A stretch of 64,000 nt of DNA from Methanoculleus methanifontis (GTDB taxonomy: Archaea > Halobacteriota > Methanomicrobia > Methanomicrobiales > Methanoculleaceae), in contig NZ_VCYI01000004.1 in assembly GCF_030464365.1 (NCBI RefSeq), positions 62,001-126,000 of the forward strand. Direction: 5' to 3'. The position numbers and the translations under genes are program-made. A model generated the notes under the pieces. The model did no database searches. It saw only the letters and a list, made by a program, of their open reading frames with translations, and was not told where the DNA came from. Of this stretch, positions 7,818-17,452 are shown piece by piece; the first letter of the stretch is position 1; every line of letters starts with the position of its first letter.

Positions 7818-9814
7818 CTCTTGGCCTCTTTTTTGAAAGCTTCTACGGTGCATGCCGTCATCTCCTCCTGCATCCACGGCGGCAGCCCCGCATGAACCCG
7901 GCGCTCCTGGAACCTCTTCTCCCCGAGGATGAGCATACCCCTGTCCTCAGGCGTCCGGAGCACCCGGCCGAGCGCCTGCAGGGCGCGGTTGACCGCCGGG
8001 AGGGTGTAACTGATGAACTCCCCCTCCTCGCCGAACTTCATCCGGAAGTAGTCGATCACCATCCTGCGGACGCGGTTGAACGGCGCGAGCGGGAGACCGA
8101 TGACGAGCGCCCCCGAGAGCATCTCGCCACGGTAGTCCAGGCCCTCGCTCCACTTGCCGCCGCAGACCGCAAAGAGGATGCCCGAGCGGCCGGTTCCCGG
8201 GAGGGCCATGAACTCCCGGAGCATCACAGCCGATGCCGCGGTATCCTTGGACTCGATGTAGATCTGCTTCTTCCTGATGCGTGGGGCGCAGCGATCCGCG
8301 AAGGTGTTCAGGAGGTCGTAGGAGGGGAAATAGACCGCGAGGTTGCCCGGGAGGCGGGCAAACGTGGTAATGTAGTCCTCGGTTCGTGCGAGGTTCTCTT
8401 TATCCCGGCGCATTGAGTAGGCGGTGGTGATGTCGGTTGCGCAGAAGATACGGCGGTTCTCCGGGGGGAAAGAGTTTGGGAGCGACATCGTCGTGACGGG
8501 AAGGTCGCCGAAGTAGTAGCGCCGGTAACTCTCGATGGGGGAGAGTGTCCCCGAGATCAGAACGCAGCAGGCGTGCGCCTGGGCGATGTCCTGGAGTTTG
8601 GTGCTCGGGTCGATGTTTCTGACCTCAAGCGCCACGGCCCCCTCGTCCTCTTTGCGGTAGACCGTGAGGTAGGCCGGGTCGGCGGCGGAGCGGAAGATCC
8701 GATAGAAGAACTCGGTCAGCCGCTCGATCGCACTCTCCCGGAAATCTCCCGCCTGCATGTTTTTCTCGCGGATCCCCTCGCTGATCTTGAGGAGGTCGTC
8801 CACGATCTCCTCTATGCTCCGGTAGAGCGTGCCGGAGAGGATCATCCGCTGGAAGATGGCGGGGTCGAACCAGTCCTCGGCCTCATGCGAACCCTTGAGC
8901 GCCTCCATGAACCGGGTGATCTGCGGCAGGATCTGGACGATAGCGTCCGCCTGCGGCGACCGCCGGCGTCCGGAGAGTTCGTGGCCGGCCTGTACGACAT
9001 CGCGCTCCTCGATCGTCACGCTCTCGATGCTCTGGACGACGTCCCCGCAGTTATGGGCCTCGTCGATGAGCAGCAGGGCGTCGTGCCCCTCGATCCCGAG
9101 CGACTGGTAGAGTTGTTCCCGGATGGCGTCGTCGAAGAGGTGATAGAAGTTCACGAGCACCACATCGGCGTCCCGGGCGGCATGCATCATCGTGTCGTAG
9201 GGGCAGATGTCGCCGCAGAACCCGGCGAGCTGGTCAGGCCAGATCAGTTCGGTGCTCACCCGCTCGGCCCGGACACGCAGGGCCGCCGACGGGATCATCT
9301 TCAATCCCCCGTCCTCAGGCTCCACGAAGGATTTGCCGTGGACGAAGTAGGGGCAGATGAGCGGGTGCTCCGGATCCATCTTGCGGATCTGCTGTTTTAT
9401 CTGGCGATCGTTTGCCGGGACGAGCGATCCCTTCTGGGCCCGCTCCCGCATCAGCGCGGTCGAGAAGGATTTGACGCCCTCGCATCGCCGGTAGATATCG
9501 CCTTCGCCCCCGAGCGGGCACATGCTGGACTTGCCGATGAGGTAGGCGAACTTGAGGTTGCCGCGCTTCTTCCGGATGAGCTCAAGCTCGCGCATGAACG
9601 TCGCAAGCTGGCTGATGGTCCGGACGGCGACGAAGACTTTGCGTCCCCGGCTCTCCGCAAGGAGCGCGGCGGCCACGCTCGACTTACCGCTCCCGGTCGG
9701 CGCATCGATCATGGCGATGCCGCCGTCGCGTGCGATGGAAGCGGCCGCTTCAAGCATCTCCCGCTGATGGGGCCGGTACTCCCGGTACGGGAACCAGTCG
9801 TCGAGGCTATCCAT
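7805..9814 (-). CDS. XPD/Rad3-DinG type ATP-dependent DNA helicase with Fe-S domain
   Basis: Superfamily 2, 5'-3' helicase of the XPD group used in archaeal repair. The 669-residue protein carries Walker A at about residues 38-46 (APTGSGKSS), motif Ia (VRTISQL), an iron-sulfur domain with candidate ligands C99, C111, C154 and C204, the DEAH box at 251-254, and C-terminal motifs including LISGTLSP, GKWSEGLDY and ALGRVLRTPEDRG. Length is close to archaeal XPD. It overlaps ogt downstream. Whether it is the true XPD orthologue or a DinG-like paralogue cannot be settled by eye. Confidence 0.93.
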   Translation of the reverse strand: MDSLDDWFPYREYRPHQREMLEAAASIARDGGIAMIDAPTGSGKSSVAAALLAESRGRKVFVAVRTISQLATFMRELELIRKKRGNLKFAYLIGKSSMCPLGGEGDIYRRCEGVKSFSTALMRERAQKGSLVPANDRQIKQQIRKMDPEHPLICPYFVHGKSFVEPEDGGLKMIPSAALRVRAERVSTELIWPDQLAGFCGDICPYDTMMHAARDADVVLVNFYHLFDDAIREQLYQSLGIEGHDALLLIDEAHNCGDVVQSIESVTIEERDVVQAGHELSGRRRSPQADAIVQILPQITRFMEALKGSHEAEDWFDPAIFQRMILSGTLYRSIEEIVDDLLKISEGIREKNMQAGDFRESAIERLTEFFYRIFRSAADPAYLTVYRKEDEGAVALEVRNIDPSTKLQDIAQAHACCVLISGTLSPIESYRRYYFGDLPVTTMSLPNSFPPENRRIFCATDITTAYSMRRDKENLARTEDYITTFARLPGNLAVYFPSYDLLNTFADRCAPRIRKKQIYIESKDTAASAVMLREFMALPGTGRSGILFAVCGGKWSEGLDYRGEMLSGALVIGLPLAPFNRVRRMVIDYFRMKFGEEGEFISYTLPAVNRALQALGRVLRTPEDRGMLILGEKRFQERRVHAGLPPWMQEEMTACTVEAFKKEAKRWRS

Positions 9815-9935
9815 TGCATATAGTTCGACGTCTTACGTCAATGTAGTTTGGGTGCCCGGGGCGAAAGTGAACGGTGGCGGTGCTGCCCGAACGGCGGAAG
9901 GGAAGGTGAGCGCAGACCAGGACGGGGTGACGAAA

Positions 9936-9947
9936 GTATTATATGCC
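9936..9947 (+). promoter_or_regulatory. TATA box for the small membrane protein gene
   Basis: The sequence GTATTATATGCC lies about 38 nt before the ATG at 9980, in otherwise GC-rich DNA. Confidence 0.55.
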
Positions 9948-9979
9948 ACTCCAGTTATCGCTCGCCGGTGAAAAATCAC

Positions 9980-10234
9980 ATGTCTTTCAAGACCGAGGTC
10001 ATTGAAAAGGTATCGGCTCTTCTCGCGGCTGCATTCGGCCTGATCGCCGCTCTCGCATGGAACGGCGCCATCCAGGAACTCTTCACGGTTATATTCGGTG
10101 AGCAGGGCTCGCTCGTTGCACTGTTTGCGTACGCCGTCATCGTGACGATCATCGCGGTGATCGCGGTCATCCTGATCGGCCGCGCTGCAGCGAAGGCGAA
10201 GAGAGAGGATGAGGTAGCGGCAACAAGAAGATGA
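9980..10234 (+). CDS. small two-helix membrane protein (DUF5654-like)
   Basis: An 84-residue protein starting MSFKTEVIEKVSALLAAAFG. It has an amphipathic N-terminus, one hydrophobic segment (about residues 13-28, interrupted by a tryptophan-asparagine pair) and a second long one (about 45-67, LVALFAYAVIVTIIAVIAVILIG), ending in a charged tail. This layout resembles the small archaeal DUF5654 family, for which I know no function. The open frame extends 44 codons upstream, but the TATA box at 9936 rules that out. It precedes corA without overlap. Confidence 0.75.
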   Translation: MSFKTEVIEKVSALLAAAFGLIAALAWNGAIQELFTVIFGEQGSLVALFAYAVIVTIIAVIAVILIGRAAAKAKREDEVAATRR

Positions 10235-10288
10235 AGCCCAAAAATCCCTTCATTTTCGATAAACCCTCCTGAACCAGTCGGATACCCT

Positions 10289-11311
10289 ATGAGCCTGCAC
10301 GACGACCGGGTGACGGGTGGAACGACTCCCCGCTCACGACCGGTCACCGTCACAGTCATCGATTACGATGAGTCCCACCTCGAAGAGCGAACGTATACGC
10401 TGCCGGAGATCCGGCTCCCGGCTCGCCGTCCGGCGGTCACCTGGATCGACGTCGACGGCGTCCACGATACCAAGGTGATCCAGGCGGTCGGGGATGCCGT
10501 CGGGATTCACCCCCTGACCCTGGAGGACATCTCGAACACCCGCCAGCGGCCGAAGATCGAGGATTACGGTGATTACCTCTACGTTGCAGTCCGGATGCTC
10601 GCTCCCGGCGACGGCGAGTTCCACAGCGAACAGGTCAGCCTGGTGCTCGGGAGAGGCTACGTCATATCCTTCCAGGAACACCCGGGCGACGTCTTCGAGC
10701 GCATCCGGGAGCGGCTGCGTGCGGGAGCCGGGCGGCTCCGAAGCGAGGGGGCCGATTACCTCTTCTATGCTCTGCTGGACGCGATCGTCGACGGTTACTT
10801 CGCCGTGATCGAGGAACTCGGGGAGCGCATCGAGACGGTCGAGGAGGAGGTGGTGGCGGACCCCGACCGGGAGACCTTGCAGGCAATCTACGCCTTGAAG
10901 CGGTCTCTTATAGCGCTCCGACGCTCGGTCTGGCCGCTCCGCGAAGCGGTTGCACAACTTGAACGGGGCGAATCGTCCCTGATCGGGGAACAGACGCTCG
11001 TCTACTTCCGGGACGTCTACGACCACACCATAGAGGTCGCCGAGACGGTGGAGACCTACCGGGATACAATGTCCGGAACCCTTGATGTCTACCTCTCGAG
11101 CCAGAGCAGCAAGATGAACGAGATCATGAAGGTCCTCACCATCATCGCCACTATCTTCATCCCGCTCACCTTCATCGCCGGGGTCTACGGCATGAACTTT
11201 GCATATATGCCGGAGATCAGCCATCCCTGGGGCTATCCCCTGGCCCTCGCCTCGATGGCGGCGGTCGCGGTCGCGATGCTCCTCTACTTCAGGAAGAAAG
11301 GGTGGATCTGA
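10289..11311 (+). CDS. corA: CorA-type magnesium/cobalt transporter
   Basis: Pentameric divalent-cation channel. The 340-residue protein has the long cytoplasmic alpha/beta domain, a coiled long helix (IVDGYFAVIEELGERIETVEEE region) and two C-terminal membrane helices. The first ends in the family hallmark YGMNF, the second ends in LYFRKKGWI. Length fits. A close paralogue follows at 12.56 kb with mscS between, so the three form an ion and osmotic-stress cluster, all on the plus strand. Confidence 0.95.
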   Translation: MSLHDDRVTGGTTPRSRPVTVTVIDYDESHLEERTYTLPEIRLPARRPAVTWIDVDGVHDTKVIQAVGDAVGIHPLTLEDISNTRQRPKIEDYGDYLYVAVRMLAPGDGEFHSEQVSLVLGRGYVISFQEHPGDVFERIRERLRAGAGRLRSEGADYLFYALLDAIVDGYFAVIEELGERIETVEEEVVADPDRETLQAIYALKRSLIALRRSVWPLREAVAQLERGESSLIGEQTLVYFRDVYDHTIEVAETVETYRDTMSGTLDVYLSSQSSKMNEIMKVLTIIATIFIPLTFIAGVYGMNFAYMPEISHPWGYPLALASMAAVAVAMLLYFRKKGWI

Positions 11312-11350
11312 ACCGCGGCCGCCACCCTTTCCCGCCCCATAAGCCCGGAT

Positions 11351-11361
11351 ACCATTATATC
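11351..11361 (+). promoter_or_regulatory. TATA box for mscS
   Basis: ACCATTATATC sits about 80 nt before the mscS ATG at 11439, suggesting a leader of roughly 55-60 nt and transcription separate from corA. Confidence 0.45.
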
Positions 11362-11438
11362 GCGCAACGTCAAAACCCGCGCCATCTTGCTGCTGGGAGA
11401 AGCAGGCCGCGTGCGCCGGGAGCAGCAGGGCGAGGGGT

Positions 11439-12422
11439 ATGCAGGCGGACCGAAGAAACCCGGAGAGGCAGGAAGAGAGACGGGCGACGCTGAGAACCGT
11501 CGCCGTCATCGTGATCTCCGGCACCGCCACGGCCCTGTTCCTGCTTGCAGCACTCCTCTACCCGGACATCTTCCTCGAACGCGTCTTCTACACGTCCCTC
11601 ACGATCAGCCTCGTCTACTTCTTCTTCCTCGTCGTCGAGTCGCTCACCCTCCGGCGCATCAAGGACGAGCGGGAGCGCTACTCGTTTCGGAGAACGGTGT
11701 CCATCTTAAAGTTCGTCGTCGTCGCCGTCATCCTCCTCCGGGTCTGGATCGACACCAACTACATCTTCGTCGCCTACGGGATCATCGGTGCCGGGATCGC
11801 CGTCGCGCTCCAGGATCTCTTCAAGAACTTCGTCGGCGGGATCCTGATCATCGTCTCGCGCACCTACCAGATCGGCGACCGTATCGAGATCAGCGAGACG
11901 ATGGGCGACGTGATCGATATCGGGATCCTCGCGACGAAGATCCTGGAGATCCACGCCCGCGACGTCAAGGGTGATCAGGCCACGGGCAGGATCGCCGTCG
12001 TCCCGAACGGTGCCGTCCTGTCATCAAGGGTCTTCAACTACACGATGGATCACACCTTCGTCTGGGACGAGATCTCTATCCCCATCACCTACGGGTCGGA
12101 CTGGCGGCGGGCGGTCTCCCTCTTCCTCGATATCGTTCGCCGGGAGACAGCGGCGACGTCCGGACGGGCCGAGCAGGAGATCGAGAGGATCGGCATGCGT
12201 TACTACCTGCCGAGGAGAGAGGTGGAGCCGTCCGTCTACCTGACCCTCACCGACAACTGGATCGACTTTTCTATCCGGTACGTGACCGATGTCCGGAGGA
12301 AGCGGGCCACGAAAGACGACCTCTCCCGTAAACTCCTCGAGGCGGTCGAAGCGGCCGACGGTATCGCCATTGCGACCGAGAACATCATCGTCTACGACGG
12401 CGGGCCGTTCAAAGACGCGTGA
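11439..12422 (+). CDS. mscS: MscS-family mechanosensitive ion channel
   Basis: Tension-gated channel that vents solutes on hypo-osmotic shock. The 327-residue protein has three hydrophobic helices (about residues 20-40, 45-65 and 85-105), then the pore-lining region (YGIIGAGIAVALQDLFKNFVGGILI) and the beta-domain signature (RTYQIGDRIEI, then PNGAVLSSRVFNYT). The C-terminal alpha/beta vestibule domain is complete. A GAGGGG ribosome site precedes the ATG. It lies between the two corA paralogues. Confidence 0.93.
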   Translation: MQADRRNPERQEERRATLRTVAVIVISGTATALFLLAALLYPDIFLERVFYTSLTISLVYFFFLVVESLTLRRIKDERERYSFRRTVSILKFVVVAVILLRVWIDTNYIFVAYGIIGAGIAVALQDLFKNFVGGILIIVSRTYQIGDRIEISETMGDVIDIGILATKILEIHARDVKGDQATGRIAVVPNGAVLSSRVFNYTMDHTFVWDEISIPITYGSDWRRAVSLFLDIVRRETAATSGRAEQEIERIGMRYYLPRREVEPSVYLTLTDNWIDFSIRYVTDVRRKRATKDDLSRKLLEAVEAADGIAIATENIIVYDGGPFKDA

Positions 12423-12438
12423 TCGGCCCGACAGTGAT

Positions 12439-12447
12439 GTTTTATAC
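12439..12447 (+). promoter_or_regulatory. TATA box for the second corA
   Basis: TTTTATACC is centred at about 12443, so transcription should begin near 12470. That makes the ATG at 12458, the only start codon in the uninterrupted frame, unlikely to be on the mRNA. Confidence 0.55.
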
Positions 12448-12563
12448 CTTGGGATGAATGCCCCTTCCCCGAGAAGGTGTCCGTGGCCCCTGCCGGGCGG
12501 CTCGCCGGGACCGGCAGGGTGTATCCGCCTCTTCTCCCGGGAGCAGGCAGTCCGGAGGTGGTG

Positions 12564-13561
12564 ATGCGGCCGGAAAAACCTGTGGGATACTCTCGATCCG
12601 GGTAATCGACTACACAGTAGACCGCCTCGAGGAGCACGAATGCATCGAACTCAACGAGGCCTGGTCGTGGATCGGCCGGGAGACGGTCACCTGGATCGAC
12701 GTCGTCGGGGTGCCGGAGCGCGACGAACTCGTGGTTCTCGGCAGACAGGCGGGGATCCACCCGCTTACGATGGGGGATATCACGGCCCCGGACCAGCGGC
12801 CGAAGGTGGAGGAGTTCGGGAGTTACGTCGCCGTCATTGCGAGGATGCTCTCGGAGAGAGACGGCAGGGTCGCAAGCGAGCAGGTCAGCCTGATCTTCGG
12901 GGAGAACTACATCATAACGTTCCGCGAGCAGCCCTTCCAGGTCTTCGAACAGGTCAGGGAGCGGCTCAGGAACGAGCTGAGCGTCACCCGTGGATCGGGG
13001 CCGGATTTTCTCGTCTACACGCTCCTCGACGCCATGGTGGGCGTCTACCTCGCCATCCTCGACGCGGTCGACGACCGGGTGGAAGACCTTCAGGGCAGGG
13101 TTCTGGCCTCCGCGGACCCGCTTGCCTTAAAACAGATCTACGAACTCAAAGAAGATCTCCTGACCATCCGGAGAGCGGCCGTCCCGGCACGCGAGGTTCT
13201 CGGGGCGCTTGCAAGCCGGGAGTTGAGCCTTGTCCGGAAGGAGACGATCCCGTACTTCCGGGATATATACGACCGGTGCATCCAGGCGGCAGAGGTCGCG
13301 GAGTATACCAGGGATACCCTCTCCGGCGTGATGGATCTCCATACCTCGAACCAGAACAACAGGCTCGCCGAGATCACAACGATCCTCACCATCGTCGCGA
13401 GCATCTTCATTCCTTTAAGCTTCATCACCGGGTTTTACGGGATGAATCTCAGGGACATACCGCTCGAAGACTCGCCGCTCGGGTATCCGTTCGTCCTCCT
13501 CCTCATGGTAGGCGTCGCGTTCGCGATGCTCCTTTACTTCAGGAAGAAAGAGTGGATATGA
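12564..13561 (+). CDS. corA: second CorA-type transporter; 5' end needs a -1 shift at an A5 run
   Basis: Paralogue of the 10.3-kb CorA with the same layout, ending FITGFYGMNL, a second membrane helix and LYFRKKEWI. The uninterrupted frame runs from 12458, but that ATG lies upstream of the expected transcript start and gives an unnatural Arg/Gly/Ser-rich leader. A GGAGG site at 12554-12558 instead precedes an ATG at 12564 in another frame, which ends after 13 codons at 12603-12605. Reading five codons (MRPEK) and then slipping back one base at the AAAAA run (12574-12578) joins exactly to TCGILSIRVIDY, which aligns with VTVTVIDYDE of the first CorA. A missing base in the sequence, a true mutation or a programmed shift are all possible. 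Joined length is about 332 residues, against 340. Confidence 0.85.
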
Positions 13562-13634
13562 CGGCGGGCCCCGCGGCACGGGGAGAGGGGCGGCAACCCC
13601 CTTTTTGTAGCGAGAATGCCAACACTTCTCCATT

Positions 13635-14975
13635 ATGGCAATCCATCCCATCGACTACCGGTACGGCACTTCGGAGATGCGTGCCGTCTGGAGTGAGGAG
13701 AACCGCTTCCGGGCTATCGTCACGGCCGAAGTGGCGCTGGCACGAGCGGAGGCGGCGCACGGGATGATCCCCCGCGAGGATGCGGAGACGATCGCGATCT
13801 CTGCGCATGACGCGCGCCTCGAGCGGGCGAAGGAGATCGAGGCCGAGATCAACCACGATATGATGGCGATCGTCAAGGCCGTCACCGAGGTCTGCGGCGA
13901 CGCCGGGCGGTGGATTCACTACGGCGCGACCTCGAACGACATCCTGGATACGGCAACCGCCCTGCAGGTCCGCGAGAGCCTTGCGCTCATCGAGGAGAAA
14001 CTCGGTAAACTCCTCTGTGTGCTTCTTGCCCGGAGCGCCGAGACGAAGACCCTCGTCTGCGCCGGCCGCACCCACGGGCAGATCGGCGTCCCGACGACCT
14101 ACGGCCTCCGGTTCGCGATCTGGGCGAGCGAGGTCTCCCGGCACATCGAGCGGCTCCGCCAGATGCGACCCCGGGTCGTTGTCGGGCAGCTCACCGGTGC
14201 CGTAGGCACCCAGGCGGCCCTCGGGGATGCCGGTATCGAGATCCAGGAGACGATGATGGAGTTCCTCGGGATCGGCGCCGTGGACGTCTCGAACCAGATC
14301 ATCGCACGGGACCGCTACGCGGAGTACTTCATGCTCCTCGCTAACATCGCGACGACGCTCGACAAGATCGGGCTTGAACTCCGGCTGATGCAGCGCTCCG
14401 AGATTGGGGAACTCGCGGAAGCGTTCGGGAAGAAGCAGGTGGGCTCGAGCACGATGCCCCACAAGAGAAACCCGATCAAGAGCGAGCAGGTCTGCGGCCT
14501 TGCCCGGATCGTGCGCTCCGCGGTCGAACCGGCACTGCAGAACAACGTCCTCTGGGACGAGCGCGACCTGACGAACTCCTCCCCCGAACGGGTGCTCTTC
14601 CCCGAGGCGTCGGTGCTCGCCGACCATATCCTCAACGTGATGATCGGCGTGATGGATGGCCTCGAGTTCAACAAGGCAAACATCCGGAAGAACCTGATGC
14701 TGCTCCGGGGCGTGAACCTCGCCGAGTCGGTGATGATCGACCTCACGAAGCGGGGCATGAGCCGGCAGGAGGCCCACGAAGCGATGCGGACGGCGAGCAT
14801 GCAGGCCCTCGCCGAAGACCGCGATCTCGCCGAGGTGCTCGGCGAGCGGCCCGAGGTCACGGCGTTCGTCACCCGCGAGGAACTCAACGCACTCCTCGAC
14901 CCGGACGCCTACATCGGGACGGCCGTCCGGCAGGTGGAGCGGCTGATCGAGAAACTCACGCCGCTCTGCCGGTGA
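13635..14975 (+). CDS. purB: adenylosuccinate lyase
   Basis: Cleaves SAICAR and adenylosuccinate in purine synthesis. The 446-residue protein starts MAIHPIDYRYGTSEMRAVWS and has the fumarase/lyase superfamily regions: HYGATSNDILDTA (C1), GRTHGQIGVPTTYG (C2 with catalytic histidine) and GSSTMPHKRNPIKSEQ (C3, signature loop with catalytic serine). Length fits archaeal PurB. It stands alone between corA and a 1-kb non-coding gap. Confidence 0.96.
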   Translation: MAIHPIDYRYGTSEMRAVWSEENRFRAIVTAEVALARAEAAHGMIPREDAETIAISAHDARLERAKEIEAEINHDMMAIVKAVTEVCGDAGRWIHYGATSNDILDTATALQVRESLALIEEKLGKLLCVLLARSAETKTLVCAGRTHGQIGVPTTYGLRFAIWASEVSRHIERLRQMRPRVVVGQLTGAVGTQAALGDAGIEIQETMMEFLGIGAVDVSNQIIARDRYAEYFMLLANIATTLDKIGLELRLMQRSEIGELAEAFGKKQVGSSTMPHKRNPIKSEQVCGLARIVRSAVEPALQNNVLWDERDLTNSSPERVLFPEASVLADHILNVMIGVMDGLEFNKANIRKNLMLLRGVNLAESVMIDLTKRGMSRQEAHEAMRTASMQALAEDRDLAEVLGERPEVTAFVTREELNALLDPDAYIGTAVRQVERLIEKLTPLCR

Positions 14976-15410
14976 AGGGATCCCGGGGCGGGGTGCGCCG
15001 CCGCATCCCGTCCGATCACCGGCAACGACGGCCATCATCGCGATAAAAAAAACGTCCCTTCACCACATCTTTTTACCAACGCGGCACAGGGTGGCGTTAT
15101 CTCACCGGTGTGAACGATGGCCGCTTCTGCACGAGGACAGTGGTTGGGCGAAACGGAAGGAGTCGCTCAGAACTCTTCCGCGATGCCGTAACCGTAGGAC
15201 CGTAGTACCTCGCTCCCCGGCATGCCGGACGGTCCCCCGGGAACCAACCGATACAAGAAAAACCAGATCTCTTGAACCTCTTCCGCGCCTGCTCCCGACG
15301 AACGCAACTCCCGGGCACGACGGTTCACCGGACGCGCACCTGACGATGCTCAAAGGACGCTCCCTGAGGAGCATCCTGATCCTGAGGATTCACGCCTCCC
15401 CGGGGCGACC

Positions 15411-15521
15411 CTTGAAGATACACTCAGCGAGATATGGTCGAGCGTGGTGGCGCTGATCCTCTACCCCGTCGTCGTCTTTGCCGTCGCAGACACGCGGTTC
15501 ATGCGGACGGATATCCGATGA
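15411..15521 (+). pseudogene. remnant of a membrane-protein C-terminus
   Basis: Reading from 15411 gives LEDTLSEIWSSVVALILY then PVVVFAVADTRFMRTDIR and a stop. This looks like the last membrane helix and cytoplasmic tail of an integral membrane protein such as an ABC-2 type permease. No start or upstream body in frame is recognisable: further upstream the same frame is rich in proline, aspartate and arginine and lacks helices. I take it as the leftover end of a decayed gene; the parent family is a guess. Confidence 0.35.
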
Positions 15522-15994
15522 TAGACGGGCGCGCACTTTCGCTCCCGGGAGGGGCTGCATCAGAGGCAGGCCGATTATTCCACCGGGTTTCGATATTTGG
15601 GGGAGGTATGCAGGATTCTTACCGGGGTACGCACTCATACCCGCGATCCGGGGACTGAGGTACATTTCCACTGGATATCGGCCGTACTGCCGGGAGATGG
15701 AACAACGAGGGCATGTCAGGAGAAGGAGACGGCCCGGGTACAGCCACGACAGTTCGATGTTTGTCACAGAAAAGGTATATGGGGGAACGTTGACGCCTTG
15801 AACGGTGACACCGCGTACGGTATCCCGCGGGGGCCGGGAACCCCGATTGCCGTCGTATCCCGGCCCCAAAAGCGTGCCCGGAGGGCAATAGGGCTGCTGG
15901 GTGCCAGAGGATAGCCGTTGCGGTTCCGTGTTCCTCCAGGCACTGTTACGGAATTTCGAGTGACATAGTATTGCAATGGGAAAGAAATGTGCCG

Positions 15995-16002
15995 AAATAT
16001 AT
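15995..16002 (+). promoter_or_regulatory. TATA box for the TolB-like gene
   Basis: AAATATAT is centred about 30 nt before the ATG at 16029, supporting that start over the in-frame ATG at 15987, which lies upstream of the TATA box. Confidence 0.5.
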
Positions 16003-16028
16003 CCATGAGACGCACAGGAGAGGCCTGT

Positions 16029-17186
16029 ATGAACCGAAAAGCGATATGTATCGTCCTGCTGCTGATCGCGTCCGCTCTCCCGGCAGCGGCTGCACCCGCC
16101 GTCCAGCTAACAAACGATTCGGCATTCAATTCGTATCCTTTCTGGTCGCCGGACGGTGCCAGGATCGCCTTCGTCTCATCCGACGGAGTCCATGCCGGTA
16201 TCCGGGTGATGGAGCGCGACGGCCAAAACCCGGTACCGGTGACGGACGACCGTTCGTGGAATCTTTTCACCGAGTTCGATCCCTGGTCGCCGGACGGGAA
16301 GAAACTCCTCTTCCTCTCCGACGACGGAGGAGGGCTCGACCTCTGGACGATGAACCCGGATGGGACCGGGAAGGTGCGCCTGACCGAAAGCGGCTGCATC
16401 GTCCCCATTCCGGGGCTCTCCGGCTACGGGGCGGACTGGAGCGCCGATGGGAGGGGGATCGTTTATACCTCCTGCCTCTTCGATGATGCGGCCATCCAGG
16501 AAGGGTCGCCTGCGGTGAACCTCTCGGCCATCCGCACGGAAGCGGACATCTGGATCATGGACGCGGACGGGGGTAACAAGAAGCAGCTGACGACCGATGG
16601 AGATGCGCGTTTGCCCCTGTGGCAGCCGCAGGGGGACAGGATCGCATACCTCGCAGACAGAACCGGGAACCGGGAGATCTGGACCATGCAGAGCGACGGA
16701 ACGGGCAAGACACAGGTGACGTTCAGCGAGGGGAGCGTATCCGGGTATTCCTGGTCCCCGGACGGCACCAGGATCGCCTACGTCGTCGCGTCACCGCCGG
16801 GGACATTGCCGGAGTTCTCTCTCTGGGTTATCGATAGCGACGGATCGGGTTCGGAGCAATTGACAACCGGAAACCGGGACACATCACCAGTCTGGTCGCC
16901 GGACGGTACCAGGATCGCCTTCCGGTCGGAGTCGCGGGACCGGGCGCTCTGGGTGATGAAGAGCGATGGTTCCGGCCTCGCACCCCTCGGTCCTGATAAT
17001 CCGGCATACATGATGCACCAGTGGTCTCCCGACGGCAGAACGATCGTCGTGAGCGATGGAAACGACCTGTATGCGATCCCGCTCGAAGATCCGGCGGCAC
17101 CCGCATCGCCGGGATTTGAGGTAGTTTCTGCAGCGGGTGCACTGCTTCTCACGGCATGTCTGCTCAGACTGCGAAAGCAGGAATGA
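16029..17186 (+). CDS. exported TolB-like beta-propeller protein with PGF-CTERM-like sorting tail
   Basis: The 385-residue protein begins MNRKAICIVLLLIASALPAA, a clear signal peptide. The body is a series of PD40/TolB blades, each with a WSPDGxxIAF-type core (for example YPFWSPDGARIAFVS and SPVWSPDGTRIAFRS). The C-terminus is PASPGFEVVSAAGALLLTAC followed by LLRLRKQE: a PGF motif, one hydrophobic helix and a short basic tail. That is the pattern recognised by archaeosortase, so the protein is probably anchored to the cell surface and processed. Its ligand is unknown. Confidence 0.85.
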   Translation: MNRKAICIVLLLIASALPAAAAPAVQLTNDSAFNSYPFWSPDGARIAFVSSDGVHAGIRVMERDGQNPVPVTDDRSWNLFTEFDPWSPDGKKLLFLSDDGGGLDLWTMNPDGTGKVRLTESGCIVPIPGLSGYGADWSADGRGIVYTSCLFDDAAIQEGSPAVNLSAIRTEADIWIMDADGGNKKQLTTDGDARLPLWQPQGDRIAYLADRTGNREIWTMQSDGTGKTQVTFSEGSVSGYSWSPDGTRIAYVVASPPGTLPEFSLWVIDSDGSGSEQLTTGNRDTSPVWSPDGTRIAFRSESRDRALWVMKSDGSGLAPLGPDNPAYMMHQWSPDGRTIVVSDGNDLYAIPLEDPAAPASPGFEVVSAAGALLLTACLLRLRKQE

Positions 17187-17452
17187 GTGAAGAGCGGAGA
17201 CATGCCGCATGAAGGCGATTACCGGTGGCATTATGGACCGCAAAACGTTAACAGGTTGCGCCATCGCCGCCTTCACATATCACTCTCCTTCTCCCGTGCT
17301 CCCCACCGTGCGGTTACCACGCGGACGGCAGCGGCGATATAACCCATCCAGCCAGACCAGTATGGTAAGCCAAGAAGCGCTCAGCAACCACCCAATGGAG
17401 ATAATCCTTCATCCGTGAGCACCGCAAGGTGTGAGCGGGTATCCCCCTCCCG

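Larger units (their letters stand above)
14976..16028 (+). other. gene-free stretch of about 1 kb with one gene remnant
   Basis: No complete gene is recognisable on either strand. A short run of A (15044-15051) follows purB. The only protein-like segment is the remnant at 15411-15521. From 15522 to about 15985 I see nothing with codon structure or known motif. A TATA box for the next gene closes the stretch. Confidence 0.6.

Noticed and set aside
15091-15456. 121-codon plus-strand frame in the gap after purB
   Set aside because: It is rich in Arg, Pro and Thr with no motif; the adjacent frame at 15411-15521 is more protein-like and is reported as a remnant.
17209-17418. 69-codon plus-strand frame between the TolB-like and FmdE-domain genes
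   Set aside because: No family resemblance or promoter, and its composition is unlike neighbouring genes.
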